Made by a program: the position numbers and the translations under genes. From Aspidapion aeneum (lineage: Eukaryota; Arthropoda; Insecta; Coleoptera; Brentidae), in contig OY755042.1 in the NCBI GenBank assembly GCA_963576565.1, positions 3,896,112 through 3,960,111 of the forward strand: a stretch of 64,000 nucleotides of DNA. Direction: 5' to 3'. The notes below the pieces were generated by a model. That model was not told where the DNA came from. It did no database searches and saw nothing but the letters and a program-made list of their open reading frames with translations. How positions within the stretch are numbered: position 1 is the first letter of the stretch; the number at the start of each line of letters is the position of its first letter. This document shows, piece after piece, positions 34,883 to 46,122 of this stretch.

Positions 34883-35180
34883 GTATGTGTGTGTGTGTGT
34901 GTGTGTATTTTTTTTCTGTCCGTAACACGATAGCGCCTAAACCGCTGAACCGATTTTTATAAAATTTTCAGGCAAAATAGTGTTCGATACTCTTACGAGC
35001 TGATTAGATTTTGGTCGAAATCCATTTATGCATCGCATTAATATGCAGTTTACGGAATATGGTATGCCAAATTTTTCAAAAACTTCGTTGGAGCTGTAGT
35101 TTCCGAGATATTTACAAAAAACTATTTTTAAGGCTGATTATCATAGCTTCAATTGAAGTGTGCTAGGCTAGTTATTAATT
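34883..35180 (+). repeat. Element A right part
   Basis: Contains (GT)n, then TCTGTCCGTAACACGATAGC, ACTCTTACGAGCTGATTAGA and TTTACAAAAAACTATTTTTA. It is the cleanest copy of this block and abuts Trim37 exon 3. Confidence 0.7.
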
Positions 35181-35186
35181 GCCTAC

Positions 35187-35309
35187 CTATCTCTGTCATT
35201 TTCTTCACTCCTGCTGCTATTGAGACTGACTTGCTGCAAAGTGTCCAACTGCTGAGTAACTTCTTCAACCCATCTACAGTTTACTAATTCATGTAGGTGT
35301 AAAGAAGCC
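35187..35309 (-). CDS. Trim37: Trim37 exon 3 (linker between RING and B-box)
   Basis: Residues 55-96: [32 protein letters not shown] and EENDRD. The first part ([19 protein letters not shown]) is nearly invariant in animal TRIM37. The acceptor is TTCTAG before GGCTTC. The donor is GATAG|GTAGGC. Both ends are phase 2, matching its neighbours. This exon is too short to stand out as an open frame and was found by reading from the RING exon. Confidence 0.93.
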
Positions 35310-35406
35310 CTAGAAAAATAATATAATACTCAGCATATTATACGTTTTGTATAATAAAACTGGTTAAAAGTAAGAATCACAAAGATACTCAGATATCTTC
35401 TAAACA

Positions 35407-36125
35407 TTTTAGCTCACACATATACTATACTATAGTAGTGTGAGCTATGGTGATCCTAATTTTTTCGAGAAAAAAAAGTTGCTCCGATTTCAAAATTTTT
35501 TATATATCTTTGCGTTTCAGATGATTTTAAAACTTTTTTGTTGCGTCGTCTGTCTGTCTGTATGTCTGTCTGTAACGACAAACGCGCATAACTCAAAAAC
35601 CGCTTGGCCGATTTTAATGAAATTTGGTACCTAGGCTGGGTCTTGGGTCGAGATGGTCCCATTTAAAAATGAACAAAATCCACCGAACACAAACCAAATA
35701 AAAGGGTGGGGATAGATTTAAAAAATTAGAGTTTATGTGAAAATATGGCGTGTGTGATATCAAACGAAAGGTAATTGAGTCTGGAGTTAAACAAAATACA
35801 TTTTAATTTATTTTTAAAAAAGGGTGGGGGTATATTTCAAAAATTAGAGTTTACGTGAAAATATGGCGTGTATGATATCAAACGAAAGGTAATTGTGTCC
35901 GGAGTTTAACAAAATATATTTTAGTTTTTGTTTTTTTAAGGGTGGGGGTAGATTTTAAAAATTTGAGTTTAAGTCAAAACATGACTTGTGTGGTATCAAA
36001 CAAAAGGTAATTTAGTCTGGAGGTGAATAAAATATATTTCAGTTTTTACTTATATTAGCTCACACGTAAACTATAACTATAGTACCTAGTGTGAGCTTAG
36101 GGGCCCATATATTGGCAGAGTATTT
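35407..36125 (+). mobile_element. Hairpin-ended element B, copy 5
   Basis: Full-length, with both hairpins, the GTCT tract and three GGGTGGGG-type internal repeats. It lies in Trim37 intron 2, about 100 bp upstream of exon 3. Confidence 0.85.
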
Positions 36126-36352
36126 GTTTAGATTCAATAACCTATCTATCAAGAAACCACCATAAAACTTCCCCCTCCACTTGCATCGTGTCGTGAAGTC
36201 AGTCACAACCCATTCAATGTTGGAATCACATGCCTTTGTTCTCGACTCTTTGTTTTGTGTTGTTTTTTGTGTGATTCACAAAAATCCATTATTGAATATG
36301 GAAATGGAAGGTATCTATACCATATTTTAAAACGTAATTTTAACCCCTTCCA

Positions 36353-36957
36353 GGGCTATCAAAATGGACGGGCCACGATCCTCCACTTTGTTGACGTCAC
36401 ATCCGGGGCTGATTTTTTTTGATGGTCACGTTACGACACAGCTGATTGTCTTTAAAATATTGAATTTGGAATGACGGTTCATGGATATTTGATTTTTTTT
36501 TTAAATAAAGCCGTTTTTGAGATTGTTTTTACTTTATTCTGGCAGAACAATTTTTTTTAAATGTATAGTAAGCCCTAATTTTTCAGAGCCGCTTCATTAG
36601 CTCACACAAAAATTAAGTTTAAACGAGAAGCGAATGTGACAATCACATATGACAAAGTCAAATACATGTCAAATATAACAGTTGGCATGTGGTACATGGC
36701 GGGTAATTTGAATTAAAAATAAGAAATGCTAAATCTTGAAGATTTTAACCTTAATCATGTTGCTTCCTTACAAACCTTTGGTGGAATATCGGGATGGTGT
36801 CTGAGAATATTTCAGTGAAATTTTGCAAAAATCTGTAGTGCCATTTTGAAAATATCATAAAAAACGTCTGACCTCCCATAAGACCCAATGTAAAATTCAG
36901 CCCCGGGAGAACAGCTGATTTTTTTAGGGTCGTGGCCTCTATTTTTGTGTTGGCCTT
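36353..36957 (-). repeat. Dispersed repeat C, copy 2 (inverted)
   Basis: Reverse complement of 12885-13490, with landmarks GGACGGGCCACGATCCTCCA and CAGCCCCGGGAGAACAGCTG. It is of similar length throughout, so both ends of the family lie near these limits. Confidence 0.8.
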
Positions 36958-37260
36958 GTCCCTTTTTGTTTGTATCGTACATTAACGAAATATTTTAAAT
37001 TGTCCTATTTGTGCATTTATGTTTTTCTTATTACTAAGTTTTAGTTGCTCGGGCCTTGTCAAGCTATATTTTTCAACAGACATGGAATTTAGGCCTATAT
37101 CCGCCAATTTGTTTTTTTTTACATGTAATTTTTTTTTTTTTAACCAATTTTTTTTTTAAGGATTTATGAAAATATGGAAAGCATTAAAAACTTGAAAATT
37201 ACAACAATCAGATAACAATATACTTATATAGTTCTTTGTTTGAAACTCGTAGACAATGAT
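36958..37260. other. AT-rich intron sequence, nothing recognised
   Basis: T-rich runs near 37105-37160. No gene or known repeat was identified. Confidence 0.5.
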
Positions 37261-37261
37261 T

Positions 37262-37672
37262 GTGTAGAAATGAAATTTCGGACTTCCATTGTCTTTATTT
37301 ATTTTAAAACACGACGTTTCGGTTAGTAAGTATCTCAAACCGTTATCAAGTGTAAACTAAACAATCTAGTCTTTAGGCTACTACTTATACTACTTGGTGG
37401 GCAGTCAGGTGTGACGGCCCGCCCCCTTTTTAATCCTAAGACGCCTGTTTTCCTTAAGGAGTGGTTTCCATATGTTTGGAATGTCCGTGCTTGGTTGACT
37501 GAAAACTTCTTTATTCTGCATTATAAACGCAGCTTCAATAAACTTTCGTTTTCGCCAATGCGACTCCTTATGTAAAACTTTAGCTTCTTACCACTGAACC
37601 CTGTGATCATTTGACTATGCATGATCTGCTAAACCGGATTTTTCAATATCCCCTAATTGGGTACTTTTTAGA
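37262..37672 (-). pseudogene. Penelope-like element 3' piece
   Basis: This is the minus-strand counterpart of 15220-15600. It covers the stretch from the distal GIY-YIG region (the AAAAGTACCCAATTAGG side) to the 3' end with ACACGACGTTTCGGTTA. It is truncated at both ends. Confidence 0.8.
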
Positions 37673-37699
37673 TTCAATTCAATTCAAAAAATACTTTAT

Positions 37700-38100
37700 T
37701 GTCAAGAAAAAAAAATTCTGTTGACAAAGCAGGCTATCTCTAGTCTTAAAAATAAATAATGATAACAAATAACTTACCTAATAGCACTTTAAAATCTTGT
37801 ATGCCCTAGTTTAGTTTTATTTTTTTTTATAATTTAAAACAACCTATTGAAAAAACCTTTTAAAAATTGTGAATTAAAACAACAAAAAGAAATATACAAA
37901 AAATAAAAAGTATAAAACCTTAAACAAAAAAAAAACAAAGTAATAAAGAAAATAAAGTAAGTTAATTGGCAATAAATATAAACAATTCCAAAATAAAAAA
38001 AATAAAAAAACAAAAAAACATACAAAAACAAAAAAACAAAAAACAAAAAAAAAACAAAAAAACAAAAAAAAAACAAAACAAAACAAGATGTTCATTTACT
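37700..38100. repeat. A-rich low-complexity tract
   Basis: Long runs of AAAAAC and AAAAAT, densest at 37980-38085. The minus-strand Phe-rich frames here are artefacts. The tract separates the two opposed Penelope-like pieces. Confidence 0.85.
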
Positions 38101-38103
38101 CTA

Positions 38104-38226
38104 ACCTGAACGAAACGCCCTCTTCAGGTTAGAGTAAACGAACATCTAAAAAGTACCCAATTAGGGGATATTGAAAAATCCGGTTTAGCAGATCATGCAT
38201 GGTCAAATGATCACAGAATTCAGTGG
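38104..38226 (+). pseudogene. Penelope-like element piece, opposite orientation
   Basis: Plus-strand copy of the region at 15198-15310 (ACGAAACGCCCTCTTCAGGT to GTCAAATGATCACAG). It overlaps in content with the minus-strand piece at 37262-37672, so the two make an inverted partial duplication, a form known for Penelope-like insertions. Confidence 0.8.
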
Positions 38227-38555
38227 TTTTCAAGATATATAGGTTTAGAGTTTTAAAAACTTAAATTGATACTCTTTAAAACATCAAGGCAGCCATGAAA
38301 AAGACAATCAATCGCATTGACACAAAAAGTGATGCTGTTGCTTTTGTAAAGTATATAATTTATTAATATTTATCATCCATGGTGATTCTGTGCAGTAATG
38401 TGTGGCGCCGCAAACCAGTAACAAAAAAATAATACAATTTTTTTAGAAAAAAATAAATATCTAAACCAAATTATATATTGGAGTCCGCTACTCTGAAAGG
38501 TTAAAGAAAAGAAAGAGTAACAAAAGAGAAACTCTATTAACACAGCTTTCTCTTT

Positions 38556-39245
38556 TTTTAGCTCACACATATACTAATACTATAAAAAGTTGCTACGATT
38601 TCAAAAAATTTTATATATCTTTGCGTTTCAGATGATTTTAAAACTTTTTTGTTGCGCCGTCTGTCTGTCGGTCTGTCTGTATGTCTGTCTGTCTGTATGT
38701 CTGTAACGACCAAGGCGCATAACTCAAAAACCGCTTGGCCGATTTTAATGAAATTTAGTACCTAGGCTGGGTCTTGGGTCGAGATGGTCCCATTTAAAAA
38801 TGAACAAAATCCACCGAACAGAAACCAAATAAAAGTGTGGGGGTAGATTTCAAAAATTAGAGTTTATGTGAAAATATGGCGTGTGTGATATCAAACGAAA
38901 GGTAATTGAGTCTGCAGTTAAACAAAACACATTTTAATTTATTTAAAAAAAAAGGGTGAGGGTATATTTTAAAAATTAGAGTTTAAGTGAAAATATGGCG
39001 TGTGTGATATCAAACGAAAGGTAATTGAGTCCGGAGTTTAACAAAATACATTTTAGTTTTTTGTTTTTTTTAAGGGTGGGGGTAGATTTCAAAAATTTGA
39101 GTTTAAGTCAAAACATGGCTTGTGTGGTATCAAACAAAAGGTAAATAAAATATATTTCAGTTTTTAGTTATATTAGCTCACACGTACACTATAACTATAG
39201 TACCTAGTGTGAGCTTACGGGCCCATATATTGGCAGAGTATTTTT
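38556..39245 (+). mobile_element. Hairpin-ended element B, copy 6
   Basis: Lacks part of the first hairpin (it jumps from ATACTAATACTATA to AAAAGTTGCT) and some of the last internal repeat; otherwise standard. Confidence 0.85.
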
Positions 39246-39334
39246 CTCATCATTGTTTTTCCATTATTTTATTTATTATATAGTTCTAATCTGATTTGTC
39301 AATAGTAGACCAGGCAAATTACACTTTGAGAGAA

Positions 39335-39640
39335 AAAAAATTATTAACAGGGCTTAAAGCATTGGAAATTGTAGAGCGGCAAAAAACGAAGTTAAAAAAA
39401 ATAAATGCGTGAGCAGGGGCGTTGCGGGTTAGGTTAGCAATATATGACTTTTTTCTCCGAGGTCAACTTTCGCCGGAAATCGCAATAATACGATTCCCTG
39501 TCACTTTTCACCCCCCCACCAAACCTAACCCGCAACGCCCCTGCTCACGCATTTATTTTTTTTAACTTCGTTTTTCGCCGCTTTATAATTTCCAATACTC
39601 CAAATCCTGTTAATAATTTTCTTTTTTTTGCCTTAAAATA
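39335..39640. repeat. Palindrome around AGGGGCGTTGCGGGTTAGGT
   Basis: The left arm (GAAGTTAAAAAAAATAAATG, then GCGTGAGCAGGGGCGTTGCG) returns inverted at 39525-39610. Loop about 100 bp. Confidence 0.8.
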
Positions 39641-39781
39641 TGGTAATTCCGCTGGCCTATAGGATGATTTATTCTTGACAATAAAGTATTTTTTGATTGA
39701 TTGATTGAAACTCATTTGGTAATTTTCTACACAGCCTCCTAATTATTCATACAATTTTAAATAACTTTTATAAATTTTCTG

Positions 39782-39966
39782 TGAACAGATTAATAGATAG
39801 AGTGCGCGAATTTCAATTAAGATCGACGAATGTCTGTTTTATGTAATCTTGTAGAATTTGAAGTGTTTCCAGCCTGTTCAAATTCTATAGGAGAAAATAG
39901 AACAGACATTCGTCGATCTTAATAGAAATTCTGCGCACTCTATCTATCAAACTATTCACAGTAGTA
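39782..39966. repeat. Palindrome around GATCGACGAATGTCTGTT
   Basis: Arms GATAGAGTGCGCGAATTTCA ... GACGAATGTCTGTT and AACAGACATTCGTCGATC ... GCGCACTCTATC, with a short loop. Confidence 0.85.
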
Positions 39967-40434
39967 TTCAAAAAAAGTATTAGATATTTATTTTTTTCTA
40001 AAAAATTGTATTTTTTGTTTTTACTGGCTTGCGACGCCACCCATTACTGCGCAGAATCACCATGTATGGTCAATGTTAATAAGTTATATACCTCATAAAA
40101 GCAACAGCATTTTAAAAAGTATCAACTTAAGTTTTTAAAATATTTAAACGCATTTATCTCCAAAATTAATAAACGAAATAATCCTAACATATATTTTTTT
40201 GATATCAGGAAGGAAAGATCTATAAAAATCCAAAGTAATACTTATGGTGTTCAATTTAAAAAACCATCGACCTGCCAAATTTTCATCATCAAATAAACCT
40301 TTTAGATATGGTGTAAAAGAATACGGGAAAACCCTGGGCAGGTTTTTAGATCTCGCCTTCGTCTCACCCTGTAAATTTCCTGGTTTGACCTGTAAACTAC
40401 ACGTTTCCGGTCTAGTAACGTAAATATCTATTAC

Positions 40435-40577
40435 CTGCAATGAGGGCATTGAGATCTCTGTTCAGTCAGCCACCGTCTGATGCAGACGTAACAGCAAAGT
40501 TTTGAGCAATGTGGACAAAGGTGAGCGTCGCGCAGCTTTTCCATACAAATGAAACATCGGAACACCTCCGTCAGTGT
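40435..40577 (-). CDS. Trim37: Trim37 exon 2 (RING finger)
   Basis: This exon encodes residues 8-54 plus two bases of R55. It contains the whole RING domain, which recruits the E2 enzyme for ubiquitin transfer: [34 protein letters not shown], and [10 protein letters not shown]. The C3HC4-type zinc ligands are visible, starting C15 and C18. The acceptor is TTTTGCAG before ACACTG. The donor is TTGCAG|GTAATA. It joins exon 1 in phase 0 and exon 3 in phase 2. Known TRIM37 proteins monoubiquitinate histone H2A and limit centriolar protein assembly; that role is taken from the family. Confidence 0.95.
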
Positions 40578-41220
40578 CTGCAAAACAAATAAAATAGGTA
40601 GGTAATAAGATTATTAAAATTGAAACAGATAATGCGAGAAAATACGAAACGAACTCTTAAAAAAAGTTTGTGGGTAGTTTTTCAAAAAGGTATCACCTTA
40701 TTGGTAAAGGTCAATACGAGCGTAACCATATCAAAAGGAGATGACAATCCAACTTCTTCGCGACAAAGAGAGAAATGGCCGCTAATCAGGCCCGGACTGG
40801 CCCAAGCGGAAGGGCGGGGATCCCCGCCGGGGCCCTGTGGTTGTTAGTATTTGTTAGGTCCTTTCCTCTTCTTGTCAGAGAATATCATTATTTGGTAAGT
40901 GGGGCCCCTTCTTTGATATTACTGAATACATTACGAAGATGATTACTTTAATTTATATTTATATTTAATGATTGATTGTTGATTGATTTAGTAAGTAGCT
41001 TTAAGAAAACTGCCTAGATTTTGCTCAGCGTTCAGTTAAACTGCAAACAATCAAATAAATTGTTTTAACGAACACTTTTTTTTTTCTGGTTACGAGCAGT
41101 CAGGGAACCAGGGGGCCCCGAGGCCCTACCCCTGGGTGCGCCCATGCTTAAAAACAGTTTTTTTAGAGATATCTTAAAACCAAAAGCTCCTGCTTGATTG
41201 TAACATAAATTAGTTTTAAT
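40578..41220. other. Trim37 intron 1, no gene seen
   Basis: Contains two GC-rich patches (CAGGCCCGGACTGGCC near 40787 and GGGGCCCCGAGGCCC near 41112) that may be the ends of a decayed hAT-type element. No duplication could be shown. Confidence 0.4.
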
Positions 41221-41223
41221 ATA

Positions 41224-42232
41224 CAGTGAAGTCCGCTTATAACGAACCCGTTTATAGCAAACTTCTGGTTAATACGAACCTTTTTTCTTTATACGAAAAG
41301 TCGTCTATAAATACTCATGTATTGTCTTACTGGTTATAACGATACCGCTTATAGCGAACTTCCGGATATAGCGAACCTAATTTTAATAATCTAGAATATG
41401 TATTTTTCTTTTAAAACGAACTTTATATAAGCAGACAATGGGCGTTTTCACACTAGACGATATGGCAACGACACAAATGGTTGCAAAGACATGCACAAGA
41501 CCCAGAATATGATCACGAGTATGAATTCGATAATGATATGCTTGATTTAATAGAAGAACAAGCTAAGAGAAAAATGTGTGACTTCGATTTTAACGATTAT
41601 GTGACTATTGATAAAGACATTGTAGCAAGAGAAACGTTGACTGATAAGCAAATTATAATCTCTCCGTAACCTCAAACATGGTTTCAAGTGATAATTAGGA
41701 AAATAATAATGATCCTGTTCAAGATAATTCTGTTGAAGTCACTAAGGTTTATGTTCCAACCCTTCGTGAAATGGAAAACAAAATTTCCGAAACTCGTAAT
41801 TTTTTAGAATCACGCGCCAAGTTCCTGATAAAATATGGGCATCATTTTGTAACCTTGAAAGCTATATAAACAGGGAATATTTTTCAAGTAGAAATGTACA
41901 AACAAAAATTATGGATTTCATAATAATAAAAAAAAAAGATTTAGGCTTCTTTTGAATATGTATTACATACCACCATATTATGTACTTTACATATTTAAAT
42001 GTATAACAATAATAATAAACGTCTTTATTCGTATGTATTGTGCCTTTTTCTAAAAATATAAAAATTTATAGTATTTTTTGTAATATTTTTAGTTTTCTTA
42101 ATTTTGGATACTATTAAAAAAAGAAACACAAAAAATTAAACAAAATTTATTTATTACTGTTTATAACGAACCTCGGATATAACGAACAGTATTTAGTTCA
42201 TTTTTGAGGTTCGTTATATCCGGACTTCACTG
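41224..42232 (+). mobile_element. pogo-like transposon relic
   Basis: 1009 bp with inverted ends CAGTGAAGTCCGCTTATAAC and GTTATATCCGGACTTCACTG, with TA on both sides. The remnant frame 41481-41669 (EYEFDNDMLDLIEEQ, then ARETLTDKQIIIS) matches the acidic C-terminal stretch and LTDEEI-type motif at the end of pogo/Tigger transposases. The DNA-binding and DDE parts are gone. Confidence 0.8.
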
Positions 42233-42545
42233 TATTTACAATATATAATTTTAATAAAATTGTGTTATATCTCGGAAACTAAAAGTGACAGATAACATTT
42301 AGTTTGACAATTGCATTAAGCTTTATAAACCCTCCCAACAAGCCATTTACACCAAAAAGAAACTGAGAAATAAAAAAGTTATAGGCCCTATCCAAAACGC
42401 AAACTTTTTAAAAAGCCCCCGTAATGCAAAAACGGGTTGATTTTACCAGAAATCCTGTCTTCAAATTTGAGGCTCGCAAAGGGGGGTTAGTTTTCCTCTT
42501 CTCTAGAAGTCCCATTCCCACTTAAAAGTTCCCAAGCACTCTGTA

Positions 42546-44399
42546 CAGGGTGGGGCATTTTCGTTGGTTTTATAGGGTATAGGCTAAATGGTAAGAGATA
42601 CAAAAAAACTGACATACGTGTCCCGTCCTCTTTTTTAGTGTCTTTTTTAATGGCGCAATCAAATCTACGCTAACTATATTGGTTTAGCAGGTATAGGGTG
42701 ATTCTCAAAAATTGGCGATTTTTATTATCTCTTATTACTCGGTTATTTATGGAGATAGAAAAAAACTTCGAATACAAAAGTTTTATGATTTTCAACATAG
42801 AATCCAGTGGCGTAACCAGAAAAATTAAAAATGTTTTAGTTTTCCAGATATTATCAAAAGTAACATTTTGTTAAATGGAACACCCAGTATGTAGGTATCT
42901 CAGATAATTGCATTTTTTCTTGTGATTACAATGATATATAACACTTAATTCTTTTCTTTGTCCTAAATAGGTAAAATACGGAAAAATATATTTTTTTTGT
43001 AGTTGGCTATGGATTGATTCAATATTTTTAGCTCACACATATACTATACTATAGTAGTGTGAGCTATGGTGATCCTAATTTTTTCGAGAAAAAAAAAGTT
43101 GCTCCGATTTCAAAAATTTTTATATATCTTTGCGTTTCAGATGATTTTGAAACTTTTTTGTTGCGCCGTCTGTCTGTCTGTCTGTATGTCTGTGTGTCTG
43201 TATGTCTGTCTGTAACGACCAACGCGCATAACTCAAAAACCGCTTGTCCGATTTTAATGAAATTTGGTACCCAGATTTGGTACCCAGGCTAGGTTTTGGG
43301 TCGAGATGGTCCCATTTAAAAATGAACAAAATCCACCGAACACAAGCCCAATAAAAGGGTGGGGGTAGATTTCAAAAATTAGAGTTTATGAAAAAATATA
43401 GCGTGTGTGATATCAAACGAAAGGTAATTGAGTCTGGAGTTAAACAAAATACATTTTAGTTTATTAAAAAAAGGGGGGGGGGTAAATTTCAAAAATTAGT
43501 GTTTAAGTGGAAATATGGCGTGTGTGATATCAAACGAAAGGTAATTGAGTCTGGAGTTAAACAAAATATATTTTAGTTTAAAAAAAAAGGGTGGGGGTAG
43601 ATTTGAAAAATTAGAGTTTGAGTCAAAACATGGCTTGTGTGGTATCAAACGAAAGGTAATTGAGTCTGGAGTTCAATAAAACATACTTCAGTTTTTAGTT
43701 ATATTAGCTTTCACGTAGATACACTATAACTATAGTACCCAGTGTGAGCTTAGGTGCCCATAGATTGGCAGAGTATTTTTATTAGATTCAATCTAGCACT
43801 CAAACATGTTTAACTTTTCATAGTTTTGATAAAGATTCATCTTAGACAAATGTAATAACAACAAAGCAAAAACAATACTTAATTGACGTTTGACTTTGTG
43901 ACAAGTTAAAAAAGCAAAACAAAAGTTCATCCCATCCATAGCCAACTACAAAAAAAATATTTTTTGGTATTTTACCTATTTAGGACAAAGAAAAGTATTA
44001 AGTGTTATATATCGCTGTAATCGCAAGAAAAAATTCAATTTTTTGAGTTACTTAGATACAGGGTGTTCCGTTTAAAAAATGTTACTTTTGATAATATCTT
44101 GTAAAATAAAATATTTTTAATTTTTCTGGGTACGCCACTAAATTATACGTATAAAATCATAAAACTTTTGTATTTAAAGAATTTTTCTATCTCCATAAAT
44201 AAACGAGTAATAAACGATAATAAAAATCGGCAATTTTTGAGAATCACCCTGTATCTGCTAAACCAATCTAGTTAGCCTAGATTTGATGACGCCATTAAAA
44301 AAGACACTAAAAAAGAGGACGGGATACGTATGTCAGTTTTTTTGTATCTCTTACCGTTTAGCCTGTACCCTATAAAACCAACGAAAATGCCCCACCCTG
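42546..44399. mobile_element. TA-flanked foldback MITE (family M4) with inserted element B
   Basis: Inverted arms of about 470 bp: CAGGGTGGGGCATTTTCGTT at the left and AACGAAAATGCCCCACCCTG at the right, TA on both sides. A copy of element B (43026-43781) sits in the middle. No transposase. Confidence 0.85.
43026..43781 (+). mobile_element. Hairpin-ended element B, copy 7
   Basis: Standard element B inside the M4 foldback. A small internal duplication (GATTTGGTACCCAG) occurs near 43262-43287. Confidence 0.85.
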
Positions 44400-44839
44400 T
44401 ACAGAGAATGGATGAGGTAAGAACGCCAAGAAAAATAATGATCTGGAGACCTGTAGAACGGAGACTAAGAGAGAGAGACTAACTTATTTTGTCTTTTTTC
44501 TCATGGACTTTTAAATTTACAAAATGTTATCCTAATTTGGAGTTACACATTTTTCGGGTTTCGCCGACGATATGGGAATAAGAAGACGTACAGGTGGAAA
44601 AAAGAAAAATTTCCTTTCTATTGATTTGGGTGCATGGGTGCTCATCATTATACAATTTAATGTTAAGTTTCTCGAGAGATGGTTCCACCCTTTTTACAAT
44701 TTGACAATTGAACAGTAGATCTTGCAGATCATGGGAGAAAGTTCCTATCTAAGCTGGCCTTCCATTACATACAATTCAATTGGTAGGATTTTTTATGAAA
44801 GTTAATAAGTAATTTTATTAAATATTCAATTAAACTTAC

Positions 44840-44860
44840 AGATTCCGAGGGATTTTCCAT
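44840..44860 (-). CDS. Trim37: Trim37 exon 1 (start codon)
   Basis: A seven-codon coding exon, MENPSES, followed by the donor TCT|GTAAGT. Its start context is AAAATGG. It joins exon 2 in phase 0 to give [16 protein letters not shown]. The short acidic/serine-rich leader before EVFRCF fits the N terminus of animal TRIM37. The intervening intron is 4.26 kb. The exon is too small for ORF calling and is predicted from context, start and donor. Confidence 0.75.
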
Positions 44861-44946
44861 TTTCAGGAGCAATACCTATGTGATAAGTAAACAAAAATAC
44901 TGTTGATTTTGTTGACAATGACACTCAAAACAAATATTACAGGGTA

Positions 44947-45435
44947 GTAGTAGTAGTAGTAGTGGGGGGGTTGACCCGCAGGTCTGACAAGTAGGCCAAA
45001 GTAGGCCCTTTTTGCCATGCCCCAAGTCTGTCCCTTAACCCACTCTCTGCACTTCCCTTTGATGGTCGGGTAACTCATTGGGCCTTCCTGTTCTCTTTAC
45101 AAAGTCCAGTAAGTCTGCCCATTTGAGCATGTGCAGTTCTTCCTCGCTCATTGTTGGCGCTCCGATTGCCTGTTGTCTCATCCTTGCGTAGGCCTCGCAT
45201 TCTGCAACGAGGGTCTTGATGTCTCTTCTTCCTGTCCGCAGGCTGGGCAGGTAGGGTCATTCTCGACTCCTATACGTGTCATGTGCTTCCTCAACCGGTT
45301 ATGTCCGGTTAGAGTACCTATCAGCAGTCCGAGGTCTTTTCGTGTCCGTCCCAGCATCCATCTAATTCTGGTCGCTTTTGGACGGTCTACGAGTTCTCTG
45401 GTCTGTCTGCAACCCGTTACTGTTTCCCAGGAGTT
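44947..45435 (-). pseudogene. 5'-truncated LINE fragment near the Trim37 start
   Basis: 489 bp flanked by the exact 14-bp repeat AATATTACAGGGTA (44933-44946 and 45436-45449). The minus strand encodes the C-terminal part of an RNase H-type LINE: MLGRTRKDLGLLIGTLTGHN, RLRKHMTRIGVENDPTCPAC, then a frameshift. It ends in a (TAC)n tail. It begins 86 bp upstream of the Trim37 ATG, so it lies in the 5' UTR or the promoter. Confidence 0.9.
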
Positions 45436-45479
45436 AATATTACAGGGTAAAAATTACAGATTACTAAAAAATTTGCCTG

Positions 45480-46025
45480 TCATAAGGGCTCTGATACAAA
45501 ATAGCATTGAAAAAATAGAGCAGTACTAAATAGCGTAGGACAAACTAGCGCAAAAAAAATAAAATAAAAAAACTTCCTTGACTTCTTTTCCGGGATCCTA
45601 GAGGGTGTGGACCGAACCGAACCAAACCAACACTTCCCTAACTTTTTTCCCGGGATCGTAGAGGGTGTGAATCCATCTCAGGTTGGTTCGGTTCGGTTCG
45701 GATTCACACCCTCTAGGATCCCGGGAAAAATAGCCCATGGCCAAAATAGCGATATTTTGTATTTTTGATATTTTGTGTTTTGATATTTTTTTCGCCCTAC
45801 CTGTTTTATTTTGGCCTTCGCTGTTTTAGAAATTCGCTATTTTGGCCATGCGCTATTTTGGCCATACGCTATTTTGGGCATGCGATATTATGGCCTGCGC
45901 TATTATGACCTGCGCGATTTTGACCTGCGATATTTTATTCCACTGCCACTTCAATTTGGAACCTGCGCTGTTTTCGCTATTTTGTCCTGCGCTATTTTGT
46001 TCTGCGCTATTTTGTACTAGATCCG
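45480..46025. repeat. Foldback with GCGCTATTTTG short tandem repeats
   Basis: The right side has about ten 15-20 bp repeats of the GCGCTATTTTGGCC type (45780-46020). The left side (45490-45560) has inverted copies such as CAAACTAGCGC. In the middle, CTAGAGGGTGTG ... GGATTCACACCCTCTAG (45598-45722) makes a second palindrome with CCGAACC/GGTTCGG runs. Confidence 0.7.
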
Positions 46026-46122
46026 TCATAAGGCTAGGATTGCCTGGAGACGTATGTTTGACATATTTTAAAGAAATAATAATTTTTTAAAATATGTCAT
46101 ACATACAGGGTCTCCAGATTGC

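Larger units (their letters stand above)
38250..40145. mobile_element. Large foldback with nested insertions
   Basis: The outer arms match inverted: 38250-38465 (GGTGATTCTGTGCAGTAATG) and 39983-40140 (CATTACTGCGCAGAATCACC). Between them lie an element B copy (38556-39245) and two smaller palindromes (39335-39640 and 39782-39966). No transposase is seen. Confidence 0.7.

Noticed and set aside
37834..38095. Phe-rich minus-strand frames
   Set aside because: Translation of an A-rich low-complexity tract.
40144..40449. 101-codon minus-strand frame running out of the RING exon
   Set aside because: It is in a different frame from the RING and crosses the splice donor; the conserved frame stops at the exon.
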